Positions 9,005-17,644 of a stretch of DNA of 64,000 bases are shown here, piece after piece. The notes under the pieces are model-generated. The model was given only the letters and a program-made list of their open reading frames with translations, searched no databases and was not told where the DNA came from. The number at the start of each line of letters is the position of its first letter. Within the stretch, counting starts at the first letter, position 1. Both the position numbers and the translations under genes were made by a program. The DNA comes from Candidatus Avelusimicrobium intestinale (GTDB taxonomy: Bacteria > Elusimicrobiota > Elusimicrobia > Elusimicrobiales > Elusimicrobiaceae), in the NCBI GenBank assembly GCA_902765225.1, contig CACWYV010000006.1:1-64000 (forward strand), written 5' to 3'.

Positions 9005-9161
9005 AGTCAAGGCTTCTCCTGTCAGATATATAGTATATTATACAAATTTTTTTACGGAAAGTTATTTTTTGGGTTTGTACTCTGTACAAGACACCCCCCG
9101 CTAATTACCAACATTTCACCCGAAATGTGCTACAATAGAGAAAGTTCCAGGGGAATATGCT

Positions 9162-10220
9162 ATGAAAGAAAAAATAATTTGTATTGCTACACCGACAGAC
9201 CGAACTTATTACCACGCCACTTTGGTGGCCAAGGAGTTTATTGACCGCGAACAGAATGTCGTCCACACTACGGGTACTTTGCCCGACGGGGATGTGGTGG
9301 AATTTACGGTTTCTTCTGCTACGCATAAACATTTCCAAAACGGTAAATTACACGGTAAATTGGAAGTTATCAATTTGGTAGACGGATCTGTGTCGTTAAG
9401 CGAAGAATACAAAAACGGGGTGTTGCAACAAATTCACGAAACGGAAAGCAACCCCAAACCGGCTACCCCGGTTGCTCCGCCGCGCCACTCGGGCACCACG
9501 CTAAAAACCTCCAAAGGAACACATTCTTTCTACAGCAATGGCAAAGAAGTAGCCGAGGAAACTATCTCCTCCAACGGAGCCACCTTGGAATTGCTGGGTA
9601 ATATTCCCGATGGAGAAGTAAAAGAATTTAATGAAAATGACCAACTCATTACCGTCGCCCAATACAAAAACAACAAATTAAACGGGGCGTTGACCCGCTA
9701 CAACGAACAGGGAGATATGCTCCTGCAGGAAATGTATGTGGATGGCTTATTGCAAGGGGAAGCCACCTACTACACGTTTACGAAAAATGAAGTCTTTGTA
9801 GCCAAATGTTTTTACAAAAATTCGCGCCTCAACGGAGAGCGTACCCTCACCCAAGAAAACGGCACGCTGCGTTGCCGGGAATTTTATAAAAACGGTCATT
9901 TAAGCGGCCCCCGCCTCTGCTATTATGCCAACGGCCACAAAGAGATGGAAGAAAATTATACCGACGGGAAATTAAACGGTAAGCGGGAATTATTCTTTCC
10001 GGAAGGACCGCTGTGGTACCGCGAAAATTATATCAATGGCCGGTTAGACGGGGAGCGAAGAGGGTTTTTCCCGGACGGAAAAGTTTACCTGGAAGAATTT
10101 TATACGGATGGTTTATTAGAGGGACACCGCAACCTGTACGCGGCTAACGGCGATTTACTATCCAGCGAAGAATACCACTGGGGTTCCCTCGTTCACAACA
10201 CCGAGCGGAGAGAGGTATGA
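9162..10220 (+). CDS. MORN-like (MORN_2) repeat protein
   Basis: 352 residues without a signal peptide. From about residue 60 it is built of roughly 22-residue repeats of the form F/YYKNGxLxGxxxxYxxNGxLxxEExY (for example YKNNKLNGAL, FYKNSRLNGER, YINGRLDGER, YTDGLLEGHR). This is the bacterial MORN variant also labelled YwqK-like. About eight repeats are visible, broken by a Pro-rich linker near residues 95-110. Such proteins form elongated beta-sheet solenoids; the function is unknown. It overlaps ispE by 4 bases (ATGA). Confidence 0.8.
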   Translation: MKEKIICIATPTDRTYYHATLVAKEFIDREQNVVHTTGTLPDGDVVEFTVSSATHKHFQNGKLHGKLEVINLVDGSVSLSEEYKNGVLQQIHETESNPKPATPVAPPRHSGTTLKTSKGTHSFYSNGKEVAEETISSNGATLELLGNIPDGEVKEFNENDQLITVAQYKNNKLNGALTRYNEQGDMLLQEMYVDGLLQGEATYYTFTKNEVFVAKCFYKNSRLNGERTLTQENGTLRCREFYKNGHLSGPRLCYYANGHKEMEENYTDGKLNGKRELFFPEGPLWYRENYINGRLDGERRGFFPDGKVYLEEFYTDGLLEGHRNLYAANGDLLSSEEYHWGSLVHNTERREV

Positions 10221-11110
10221 AACAAGTCCGTTTCTGTCCGGCTAAAATCAATTTGTTTTTAGAGGTTACCGGCAAACGCCCCAACGGCTACCACGAATTG
10301 GCCACCTTGTTTGCCAAAATTAATGTAGGAGACCGGGTAACGGTAGAGGTCCAACCGGCCGATACCACTTCCCTTTACCTGACGTTAACGGGACCCGTTG
10401 GCAAATATCTCCGCGCGGACGAAACTAATTTGGTCTGCCGGGCCGCACGGGGATTTTTGGAACATTTTGGGTTACAGGCAGACATCAAAATTACGTTGGA
10501 AAAACGTGTTCCTGTCGGCGCGGGCTTAGGAGGTGGCTCGTCTGACGCGGCCCATACGCTGCTTGCCCTGTGCGATTTATTTCAGCAAGACAAAAAGGAA
10601 CTTTTGCCCTTGGCTGCTTCTTTGGGGGCGGACGTACCGCTCTTCATGTACAACGAACCGTTTTTAAAAGGAGAAGGTATCGGAGAACAACTTACACCCA
10701 TTGACGCACAAGGGCCGCTTCCCTGGTTAGTATTGGTATATCCCAACACATTTATTTCTACTAAGATGGTCTTTGCCGATTTTCATCTTCCTCCCACGGA
10801 CGAAATAGCCGCCAATACCGCGCGGCTTAATCAACTGATTGCTTGTATACAACAAGGTCTTCCGGCTACTGCGTGGAAACCCTATATGTTCAACCGGTTG
10901 GAAGCGGGCGTTACGCGCATTTCCCGCCCCGTACAAGCCGCGTTGGAAGATTTAGCTCGGGCCAACCCGACGGCTGTGCTGATGTCCGGTTCGGGTTCCA
11001 CGGTATTTGCTTTGACCGACACCCGTGCGACTGCCGAACAATTGGCCGCGCAAGTCAGCGGTCCGGGGAGAACGGTATTTTGCACTTCCTTTTATTCCAA
11101 TCCTCACTAA
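10217..11110 (+). CDS. ispE: 4-diphosphocytidyl-2-C-methyl-D-erythritol kinase
   Basis: 297 residues, normal for the family. This GHMP kinase phosphorylates the 2-hydroxyl of CDP-methylerythritol with ATP in the MEP isoprenoid pathway. Seen: the substrate-binding start CPAKINLFLEVTGKRPNGYHEL, the ATP loop VPVGAGLGGGSSDAAHTL and the C-terminal LMSGSGSTVFAL. The start codon overlaps the stop of the MORN gene, so the two are co-translated. A promoter and tRNA-Gln follow. Confidence 0.96.
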   Translation: MKQVRFCPAKINLFLEVTGKRPNGYHELATLFAKINVGDRVTVEVQPADTTSLYLTLTGPVGKYLRADETNLVCRAARGFLEHFGLQADIKITLEKRVPVGAGLGGGSSDAAHTLLALCDLFQQDKKELLPLAASLGADVPLFMYNEPFLKGEGIGEQLTPIDAQGPLPWLVLVYPNTFISTKMVFADFHLPPTDEIAANTARLNQLIACIQQGLPATAWKPYMFNRLEAGVTRISRPVQAALEDLARANPTAVLMSGSGSTVFALTDTRATAEQLAAQVSGPGRTVFCTSFYSNPH

Positions 11111-11135
11111 ACGGAAGCGTACGTGCAAAATCGGC

Positions 11136-11165
11136 TTTACACCCGGGCCCCAATTGATGTAAAAT
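11136..11165 (+). promoter_or_regulatory. Promoter of tRNA-Gln
   Basis: TTTACA (11136-11141) and TAAAAT (11160-11165) with an 18-base spacer, ending 16 bases before the mature tRNA. Confidence 0.55.
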
Positions 11166-11181
11166 ATAAGTATAGATTTAC

Positions 11182-11255
11182 TTCCGGATGGTGAAATGGT
11201 ATCACTACTGGTTTTGGTCCAGTCATTCTAGGTTCGAGTCCTAGTCCGGAAACCA
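11182..11255 (+). tRNA. tRNA-Gln (TTG)
   Basis: Acceptor TTCCGGA/TCCGGAA. Anticodon stem ACTGG/CCAGT encloses loop TTTTGGT, giving anticodon TTG. T-arm is CTAGG TTCGAGT CCTAG. Discriminator A is followed by an encoded CCA. A structured repeat carrying copies of this T-arm follows directly (11304-11450). Confidence 0.95.
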
Positions 11256-11258
11256 TAT

Positions 11259-11287
11259 AAAAAACCCTGCTGATGGCAGGGTTTTTT
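11259..11287 (+). terminator. Intrinsic terminator after tRNA-Gln
   Basis: AACCCTGC and GCAGGGTT flank a 5-base loop; six As lead in and six Ts follow. It lies 3 bases after the CCA end. Confidence 0.88.
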
Positions 11288-11303
11288 ATATGGGTGGCGG
11301 AAA

Positions 11304-11450
11304 GCGGGCAAACTGCTTTGCCCGCGTTAGGACTCGAAGCCCGGAGCGTTGTTTTTGTTTGAGCGTGCAAAGCCGCGAAAGGCAAAAACCGCGAGGGCAG
11401 GCCCGAAGGAAAAATCCGTCAGGATTTTTACCGAAGGGCGAGTCTACGCT
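11304..11450 (+). repeat. tRNA-trailing structured repeat, copy A (Gln type)
   Basis: Order seen: (1) hairpin 11304-11325, stem GCGGGCAAA, loop CTGC; (2) TTAGGACTCGAA (11327-11338), the reverse complement of the neighbouring tRNA-Gln T-arm; (3) a core with GTTTTTG pairing to CAAAAAC, an inner GCC/GGC stem, and GGGCAGGCCC; (4) hairpin 11410-11429, stem AAAAATCC, loop GTCA; (5) GGGCGAGTCTA (11436-11446), an imperfect direct T-arm copy able to pair with part 2. The same plan recurs after tRNA-Ser and tRNA-Thr. From 11451 to the PTS gene I see only a short decayed stretch and a TACAAT box near 11602. Confidence 0.85.
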
Positions 11451-11634
11451 TTCAATATGCTATTCCCACGAAAACGCTCCAGGAGTTAAGCCTTGTAAAA
11501 ATTTCGGCCGTTCCAACGCGGTTACCGTTGATATCGTCTGCTGTAACCATCCCCCGCATAATCCAAATACAATCCTCCAACGGCTCCCCCGATAAAAATG
11601 CTACAATACAACTAGTCTATATAAGGAGAAAATT

Positions 11635-13038
11635 ATGTCCGCTGATTTAGATTATATGTACCGCCGCATTTTATCTGCGGTGGGCGGGGCTGGAAATATT
11701 GCGGCCTTAGGTTGTTGTATCACCCGACTGCGCATCATTGTTAAAAATGAAAAATTATTAGACGTCAATGCCTTACGTCTTATCCGGGGAATCAAAGGGT
11801 ACGTCCGCTCCGGTGTGCAACACCATTTGATCGTAGGGCCTTCCGTATCCAGCAAACTGTTTACCTATTTTAACGAACGGCAGAATTTTCCCTCCTTGGA
11901 AGAAATCGGAGCCCAAGACGATAAAGCCTTTGGCGGGCAACCTTCTTCCCAGGCAACTGCTTTTTTGTCCCGTCCGTTGATGTACCGCATTACGGCGGTC
12001 TGCGGACGGATCGGAAGTATTTTCTTGCCGCTCATCCCGGCCTACATCGGATGTGGGTTAATCACCGGTATCGGTAATGTTTTATCTAAAACCATTCTGG
12101 TTTCTTCGCCCAATATCACCACGTTAATTCAAGTATTGGGCCAGAGTGTATTTTTCTACCTGATGGCAATTGTGGGTTATAACGCCAACAAAGAATTTGG
12201 CGGCTCTCCCGCACTTGGTTTAGCCTTTGCGGGGGTGCTCAATGCGCCGGCACTTTCCAAAATTACGCTCTTCGGTCTCAATTTTACCCCCGGAGAAGGC
12301 GGTGTGTTGGCCGTGTTACTGGTATGTTGGGTAGGCAGTTGGGTAGAAAGAAAATTGCGTTCCCACCTGCGTGAAAATTTGGAAATGTTCCTTACCCCGT
12401 TAATCACGATTTTTGTGGTAGGCACGCTAGCGTTGTTGTTTATTCAACCTGTAGCCGGATTTGCAGCAGACATCCTAGCCAAAGGAACCCGGTATTTGCT
12501 GCAGCATGGCGGTCTGTGGATAGGGGCCTTTTTAGGAGGGACTTTCCTGCCACTCGTCATGTTGGGATTACACCAAAGTTTAATTCCGATTCACCAACAA
12601 CTCCTGGATTCTTTGGGTACCAATCCGCTGTTACCCATTTTGTGCATGGCAGGGGCCGGACAAGTAGGCGCAGGATTAGCCGTTCTGTTCAAAACCCACA
12701 ATGCCCCTTTCAAAACGCTCATCAAAAACGCGATCCCCGTGGGTTTACTTGGCATTGGGGAACCGTTAATTTACGGCGTTACGTTGCCGCTTTTTAAACC
12801 GTTCGTGGCGGCCTGCATCGGAGGAGCGTTTGGCGGAGCCGTAGTTGCCTTTTTTCAAACCGGTGCCAGCATTCCTTTTGGCGTATCGGGCGTAGTTATG
12901 CTGATGGCATTATCTAATCTGCATAGCACTTTATTTTATGCACTGGGATACGTAACGGCAGTAGTAGTCGGTTTTGTAGCCACTTGCTGGCTTGGGTTTG
13001 ATGACCCCGAACCGAAAACAACGCATTTTTATCCGTAG
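11635..13038 (+). CDS. PTS permease, EIIBC of the glucose/sucrose/MurNAc superfamily
   Basis: 467 residues. The N-terminal EIIB domain (1-90) has the phospho-Cys block GCCITRLRI. The EIIC domain (about 115-455) has around 10 membrane helices, the VMLGLHQSLIPIHQ region and the sugar-site motif GIGEPLIYGVTLPLFKPF. It imports and phosphorylates a sugar using EIIA, HPr and EI, none of which is in the window. The domain order resembles MurP/ScrA-type enzymes, but the sugar cannot be named. AAGGAG precedes the ATG, with a TACAAT box upstream. Confidence 0.9.
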   Translation: MSADLDYMYRRILSAVGGAGNIAALGCCITRLRIIVKNEKLLDVNALRLIRGIKGYVRSGVQHHLIVGPSVSSKLFTYFNERQNFPSLEEIGAQDDKAFGGQPSSQATAFLSRPLMYRITAVCGRIGSIFLPLIPAYIGCGLITGIGNVLSKTILVSSPNITTLIQVLGQSVFFYLMAIVGYNANKEFGGSPALGLAFAGVLNAPALSKITLFGLNFTPGEGGVLAVLLVCWVGSWVERKLRSHLRENLEMFLTPLITIFVVGTLALLFIQPVAGFAADILAKGTRYLLQHGGLWIGAFLGGTFLPLVMLGLHQSLIPIHQQLLDSLGTNPLLPILCMAGAGQVGAGLAVLFKTHNAPFKTLIKNAIPVGLLGIGEPLIYGVTLPLFKPFVAACIGGAFGGAVVAFFQTGASIPFGVSGVVMLMALSNLHSTLFYALGYVTAVVVGFVATCWLGFDDPEPKTTHFYP

Positions 13039-13056
13039 AAACATTCCGTTTTTCAT

Positions 13057-13090
13057 CCCCCGGGGTTCGTTTGGACCCGGGGGCTTTTTT
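13057..13090 (+). terminator. Intrinsic terminator of the PTS gene
   Basis: Eight-pair G/C stem CCCCCGGG/CCCGGGGG followed by C and six Ts. It lies inside the longest reading frame of the sigma factor, which shows that gene must start further down. Confidence 0.92.
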
Positions 13091-13131
13091 ATTCCGCCGA
13101 TGAATTATCCCGTGGAACGGAAGCGAAAATT

Positions 13132-13140
13132 TGATATGAT
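13132..13140 (+). promoter_or_regulatory. Extended -10 of a leaderless promoter (sigma factor)
   Basis: TGATATGAT with 7 bases between it and the ATG at 13148. No ribosome-binding site precedes either candidate ATG (13136 or 13148). The -10 overlaps the 13136 ATG, so 13148 is the likely start. Confidence 0.5.
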
Positions 13141-13147
13141 ATTAGAT

Positions 13148-14251
13148 ATGGAACAGGAAGAATCGCTAGACAGTACCAATGAGTATTTTAAACACCTGGG
13201 CAAAATCACGCGCGATGTGGACCGGGATGAAACTGCCCGACTCTGGACGTTAGCCCGCAAGGGTAACGAGCGCGCCAAAAATCAAATTATAGAAAACAAT
13301 TTAAGATTAGTAGTTCCCACCGCCAAACGCTTCCTGCGCCCGGGTATAGAATTGATGGATTTGATTGAAGAAGGCAATTTAGGGTTGCTGCAAGCGATTG
13401 AAAAATTTGAACCCTCCAAAGGATACCGCTTTTCTACTTACGCCGTGTACTGGATTGAACAATATATCCGCAAATATATTGAAGAACAATCCAGTTCCAT
13501 TAAAATACCTTCACACGCATGGGGACATTTAAAACGTTGGTTCCGCGCGTGGAACGCCTTGAAAGAAGCGAACGGGCGCGATCCGTCCCTCAAAGAAATG
13601 GCCCAAAAACTAAAATTAACGGCCCGGCAAGTCAAATCTATCGTGGACACGTTGAATGCAGCCCGGGGCATTGACTCGCTGGCTTCGGTCATTCACGAAG
13701 ACGAAGACCTGACATTGGAAGAAGTCATCAGCGATAACGGCAAAAGCAACCCCCACGAAATGTTCTTGCACAAAGAAGACCAACAAAAAATTCAACAAAG
13801 CATGGCTGATTTAAACGACCGGGACCGGCAAGTGGTAATCATGCGCTACGGCTTGGATGATAACGACCCCAAAACCTTGGGCGAGGTAGCCGACACATTA
13901 GGACTTTCGCGTGAACGGGTACGCCAAATTGAAGAACGTGCCATACGTTACCTGCGTAAAGAAGCCCTGAAAGCAGGTATTTTGGAACCCACGGCCGAGA
14001 ATTTCCGTACGCGCAAATTACACCATACGTGGTCTTCCCAAGTTAAAACCAATATCATCGGGGAAGAAAAGCCCAAAGCCGTTTTGGCCCGGTTACTACG
14101 TAACGCTAAACGGGCAGAACAAGCCCGTTTGAACAAGAAAAAAAAGGCGACCCAAACAACAGCCAACTCCCACCGCAACAAGGCAAAGACCGGCCGCACC
14201 CAACGCACTCCAACCGCTAAACCGGTTAAACGTGCCCGAAAAAAGAAATAA
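13148..14251 (+). CDS. RNA polymerase sigma-70 family factor with a basic C-terminal tail
   Basis: 367 residues from ATG 13148. Region 2 (NNLRLVVPTAKRF, LMDLIEEGNLGLLQAIEKFEP, KGYRFSTYAVYWIEQYIRKY) departs from the primary-factor consensus, which has WWIRQAI. Region 3 and region 4 (LGEVADTLGLSRERVRQIEERAIRYLR) are complete. Region 1.1 is absent. The last 90 or so residues are a Lys/Arg/Thr-rich tail ending RARKKK, unusual for the family. An alternative (group 2) factor is most likely, but I cannot exclude that it is the housekeeping factor. Its promoter appears leaderless. Confidence 0.87.
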   Translation: MEQEESLDSTNEYFKHLGKITRDVDRDETARLWTLARKGNERAKNQIIENNLRLVVPTAKRFLRPGIELMDLIEEGNLGLLQAIEKFEPSKGYRFSTYAVYWIEQYIRKYIEEQSSSIKIPSHAWGHLKRWFRAWNALKEANGRDPSLKEMAQKLKLTARQVKSIVDTLNAARGIDSLASVIHEDEDLTLEEVISDNGKSNPHEMFLHKEDQQKIQQSMADLNDRDRQVVIMRYGLDDNDPKTLGEVADTLGLSRERVRQIEERAIRYLRKEALKAGILEPTAENFRTRKLHHTWSSQVKTNIIGEEKPKAVLARLLRNAKRAEQARLNKKKKATQTTANSHRNKAKTGRTQRTPTAKPVKRARKKK

Positions 14252-14257
14252 TTTTAC

Positions 14258-14331
14258 GCCCCCGTAGCTCAATTGGATAGAGCGATTCCGTCCTAAGGAA
14301 GAGGTTGCGAGTTCAACTCCCGCCGGGGGTA
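14258..14331 (+). tRNA. tRNA-Arg (CCT)
   Basis: Acceptor GCCCCCG/CGGGGGT with a closing G-T pair, D-stem GCTC/GAGC, anticodon loop GTCCTAA giving CCT, T-arm with GTTCAACTC. CCA is not encoded. It starts 6 bases after the sigma factor stop and is not followed by the structured repeat found after three other tRNAs. Confidence 0.92.
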
Positions 14332-14360
14332 GTTTTCTCTTCTGCGCACATTTTTGCAAA

Positions 14361-14393
14361 CACGCACCCCCCAGTATATCTGAGGGGTGCGTG
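14361..14393. terminator. Hairpin between convergent tRNA-Arg and SWIB gene
   Basis: Ten-pair stem CACGCACCCC/GGGGTGCGTG without a long T-run on either side. It probably ends both transcripts. Confidence 0.6.
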
Positions 14394-14423
14394 TCGTCAC
14401 AAATTGTTCGTCAAACAATCCTG

Positions 14424-14681
14424 TTATTTGGTTAAATGTTTGGACAAATATTTGCTCATATCAAACATGCTGATTTGTGTTTTGCCTTCAAAAATAGGTG
14501 CCAAGGTCGCATCCGCATTGATCATGCGTTTGTTGGTTTTATCTTGAAGACCGTTCTTCTTGATGTAATCCCACATCTTTTTGACGACTTCCGTGCGCGG
14601 AAGGGCAGCCGAACCTACTACCGCGGCCAACTGCGCGCTGGGCGTCAACGGGGCCATAAATTTTGCATTTGCTTTTGCCAT
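14424..14681 (-). CDS. SWIB/MDM2 domain protein
   Basis: 85 residues, nearly all of it one SWIB domain: FMAPLTPSAQLAAVVGSAAL, then VVKKMWDYIKKNGLQDKTNKRMI and a C-terminal MFDMSKYLSKHL. SWIB domains are known from eukaryotic chromatin remodellers and from chlamydial and some other bacterial proteins, including fusions to topoisomerase I. Stand-alone bacterial forms are thought to act with DNA or chromosome proteins, but the role here is unknown. AAGGAG precedes the ATG. Confidence 0.9.
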   Translation of the reverse strand: MAKANAKFMAPLTPSAQLAAVVGSAALPRTEVVKKMWDYIKKNGLQDKTNKRMINADATLAPIFEGKTQISMFDMSKYLSKHLTK

Positions 14682-14764
14682 AATAAATTTCTCCTTAATT
14701 AAAATACTTTTTTATTGTAGTATATTGTGGGCCCGTTGTACATACCCGGGCCCTGTAAATTACT

Positions 14765-16390
14765 TTACGCGGCAATCTTCACTTTCGGAGCCGCGGCCAA
14801 TACTTCCGGCGAACATCCGGCTTCGTATTTTTTGAAGTTCTCAATAAACGACTGGGCCAACGCTTCGTATTTGGCCATATAGTCTTTTTTATCGGCCCAT
14901 AAGTTAATGGGATTCAAAATTTCCGAAGGGACCCCTTCGCAGGACGTAGGAATCTGGAAACCGAAAACCGGGTCCGTAATAAAATCTACTTTCGCCAGTT
15001 TTCCATCCAACGCCGCGTTTAACAACGCGCGCGTATATTTAATACTGATGCGTTTACCCACTCCGTACGGACCGCCAATCCAGCCCGTATTCACAAGCCA
15101 GCAATCCACGTTGTGTTCTTTGATCTTCTTTTTAAGAAGTTCCGCATAAACAGAGGGGTGAAGAGCCATGAACGGCCCGCCGAAACACGTTGAGAACGTG
15201 CTGGTGGGTTCTTTAACACCCTTTTCCGTGCCGGCCACTTTGGCGGTGTAACCACTGATGAAGTGGTAGAGGGCTTGGTCGGGGCTTAATTTGGAAATAG
15301 GCGGCATCACACCAAACGCATCACACGTCAAAAAGATGATATTTTTGGGGTGGGTGGCCCGTTTGCTTTCCACCGCATTGTCAATAAAGTTCAGCGGATA
15401 GCAAGCGCGGGTATTTTCGGTCAAGGTGTCGTCATCCAAATCAAGCTTGCCCGTTTGCGGATCAAAAACCACATTTTCCAACACCGTGCCGAAACGGTGG
15501 GTGGTGGAATAGATTTGCGGTTCGGCTTCTTGGCTTAAATGAATCACTTTGGCGTAGCAGCCACCTTCAAAGTTAAATACACCTTCGTTATCCCAACCGT
15601 GTTCATCATCCCCAATAAGCCCGCGGGTAATATCGGCCGACAGGGTGGTTTTCCCCGTACCGGAAAGTCCAAAGAAAATGGCACTGTCGTTTTTGCTGCC
15701 GACGTTGGCCGAGCAGTGCATCGTCATAATGCCTTTTTGCGGCAAGAGGAAATTCATAATCGTAAACAGGGCTTTCTTATTTTCTCCGCCGTATTCGCTG
15801 CCGATTACAAGCACTAATTTTTTGGCAAAGTTGATTAAAATAGCCGTTTCGGACACGGTACCATCGGTGGCCGGATCTACTTTCATTTTGGGCAAGCAGA
15901 TGAGTGTAAATTCGGGCACAAACGATTTGAGTTCTTCTTTCGCCGGTTCAATGAACATATTTTTAACAAATAAGTTAGACCAAGCACACTCGGTAATCGC
16001 ACGTACTTTCAGACGAGAGGCCTCACTGGACCCCACATACGCATCCCGCACAAAAAGGTCTTTATCGGCTACGTATTTTTGTACTTTAGCAAAAATTTTG
16101 TCAAAGTATTCGGCCTTAATGCCCTTATTGCTTTTGCAGTAGAATAATTTACCGTCAATTTCCGGCGTTTCTACAAAATAACGATCATTGGGACTACGAC
16201 CCGTATGTTTACCGGTGCTAACGCACAACGGCCCGCCGTACACGACGTTTCCTTCTTCACGTTTGAGGGCTTGTTCGTACAAAGCCGGAGTGGAATAGTT
16301 CCAATAGACCTGCTTGTTGGTTTGAATACCGGCATTTTCCAAACCGTAATCCGGTTTAAAAAAATCCGGGGTTGCATTTACTGTTTTCAT
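14765..16390 (-). CDS. pckA: Phosphoenolpyruvate carboxykinase (ATP)
   Basis: 541 residues. It interconverts oxaloacetate plus ATP and PEP plus CO2. In anaerobes it often runs in the carboxylating direction to make C4 acids. Seen: GPLCVSTGKHTGRSPNDRYF, the PEPCK-specific P-loop FFGLSGTGKTTLSAD, and the kinase-2 and Mg site (LIGDDEHGWDNEGVFNFEGG). Start at ATG 16390 (MKTVNATPDF) with GAGGAAA upstream; the frame extends to 16420 but into the preceding gene. It lies 1 base from the aminotransferase gene, so oxaloacetate made here could go straight to aspartate. Confidence 0.97.
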   Translation of the reverse strand: MKTVNATPDFFKPDYGLENAGIQTNKQVYWNYSTPALYEQALKREEGNVVYGGPLCVSTGKHTGRSPNDRYFVETPEIDGKLFYCKSNKGIKAEYFDKIFAKVQKYVADKDLFVRDAYVGSSEASRLKVRAITECAWSNLFVKNMFIEPAKEELKSFVPEFTLICLPKMKVDPATDGTVSETAILINFAKKLVLVIGSEYGGENKKALFTIMNFLLPQKGIMTMHCSANVGSKNDSAIFFGLSGTGKTTLSADITRGLIGDDEHGWDNEGVFNFEGGCYAKVIHLSQEAEPQIYSTTHRFGTVLENVVFDPQTGKLDLDDDTLTENTRACYPLNFIDNAVESKRATHPKNIIFLTCDAFGVMPPISKLSPDQALYHFISGYTAKVAGTEKGVKEPTSTFSTCFGGPFMALHPSVYAELLKKKIKEHNVDCWLVNTGWIGGPYGVGKRISIKYTRALLNAALDGKLAKVDFITDPVFGFQIPTSCEGVPSEILNPINLWADKKDYMAKYEALAQSFIENFKKYEAGCSPEVLAAAPKVKIAA

Positions 16391-16391
16391 G

Positions 16392-17600
16392 TTATTTCCT
16401 CTTGAGAATTTTATCCCCAATTTTTAATTCGTTCGGTTGGGTTTCGTCCAACGCCCACCGAATGCGGCGTACGCCCTCCACAATGGAGGCCTTATCCGCA
16501 CAAAAACTGATACGTAAATACCCGTCGGCCCCAAAGGCCACACCGGGTACAACGGCTACCAACGCTTTTTCCAATAAAAACTGCGCCAGTTCCGCCGAAG
16601 ATTTATTGTAGTAACTGAAATCCACAAAGGAATAAAATGTTCCCATCGGTTTTTGTACCTTAATGTGTGGGATTTTTTGCACTTCTTCCAACAGTGTATT
16701 GCGGTTATCTTCCAACACACGGCACATATCCGTAATACAACTTTGGTCTCCGTTGAGTGCGGCACAGGCAGCCGTTTCCGACAAGTCACTATTGCACGAC
16801 GTGCTTTGCGCTTGCATACGGCCCATCGCGGCAATCAAATCCTTCCGCGCAGATACCGCCCAACCGATACGCAATCCCGTCAGCCCGTACAATTTGGATA
16901 CGCCGTTGATGATAACCATATTGTTCCCTTCTTTGGCATATTGGCACGGGTTGGGGGTTTTATTTCCGTCAAAAACCAGTTGGTGGTAAATATCGTCCAT
17001 CACCAGGAAAATATCATTTTTCTCGGCAAATTCCACAATTGTTTTGATGAATGTATCGCTGTAGATTTGGCCGGAAGGATTACACGGACTATTGAGTAAA
17101 ATTGCCTTCGTTTTAGGCGTTACGGCGGCAATAATCTGGTCAGCCGTAACCTGTAACCCCATTTGCGGGCGCACACATACAGGCGTACCGCCGGCCATTT
17201 TAATCATTTCGGGATAACTGACCCAATACGGCGCGGCAAAAATGACTTCGTCTCCTTCTGTTACAGCCGCCAGTAAGAAGTTGAATAAGGCCTGTTTGGC
17301 CCCGGCGGAAATCAGCACATTAGCCGGTTCAAAACGGCGGCCGTATAATCGTTCGGTGTATCCGATGACCGCCTGCTTCATGGCGGGGGTACCGGATGAA
17401 GGTGAATATTTGATCTTGCGGGTCTTCGCTTGCGCAATAATTGCATCTACCGCCGCCTGCGGGGCCGGATAAGTCGGTTCGCCGCCGCCCAAATGGACGA
17501 CGGGTTCTCCGGCGGCCTTTAAAGCCCGCGCGGCCGCGTTAATTTTTAAAGTGGGGGAATCCCCAATCACTGTAGCAAGTTTGCTTAATGTTGTAGCCAT
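16392..17600 (-). CDS. Class I aminotransferase, aspartate aminotransferase type
   Basis: 402 residues, PLP fold type I. Seen: GGGEPTYPAP, NSPCNPSGQIY (substrate and PLP contacts), DDIYHQLVF, and the Schiff-base region GVSKLYGLTGLRIGW with the PLP lysine. The C-terminal YLRISFC carries the substrate-carboxylate Arg. Aspartate/2-oxoglutarate activity is the best family guess and fits the partnership with pckA. Related Ala or aromatic specificity is possible. Confidence 0.88.
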   Translation of the reverse strand: MATTLSKLATVIGDSPTLKINAAARALKAAGEPVVHLGGGEPTYPAPQAAVDAIIAQAKTRKIKYSPSSGTPAMKQAVIGYTERLYGRRFEPANVLISAGAKQALFNFLLAAVTEGDEVIFAAPYWVSYPEMIKMAGGTPVCVRPQMGLQVTADQIIAAVTPKTKAILLNSPCNPSGQIYSDTFIKTIVEFAEKNDIFLVMDDIYHQLVFDGNKTPNPCQYAKEGNNMVIINGVSKLYGLTGLRIGWAVSARKDLIAAMGRMQAQSTSCNSDLSETAACAALNGDQSCITDMCRVLEDNRNTLLEEVQKIPHIKVQKPMGTFYSFVDFSYYNKSSAELAQFLLEKALVAVVPGVAFGADGYLRISFCADKASIVEGVRRIRWALDETQPNELKIGDKILKRK

Positions 17601-17644
17601 AATTTTCCTCTACCCGATATTTTACCATTTAATGACCCAAAAGT

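Noticed and set aside
11290-11595. Plus-strand frame across the Gln-type repeat
   Set aside because: It follows the repeat core in one copy only; the core in the other copies is not an open frame of the same kind, and stems change at all codon positions.
12992-13147. N-terminal extension of the sigma factor frame
   Set aside because: It covers the PTS gene end and a strong terminator (13057-13090).
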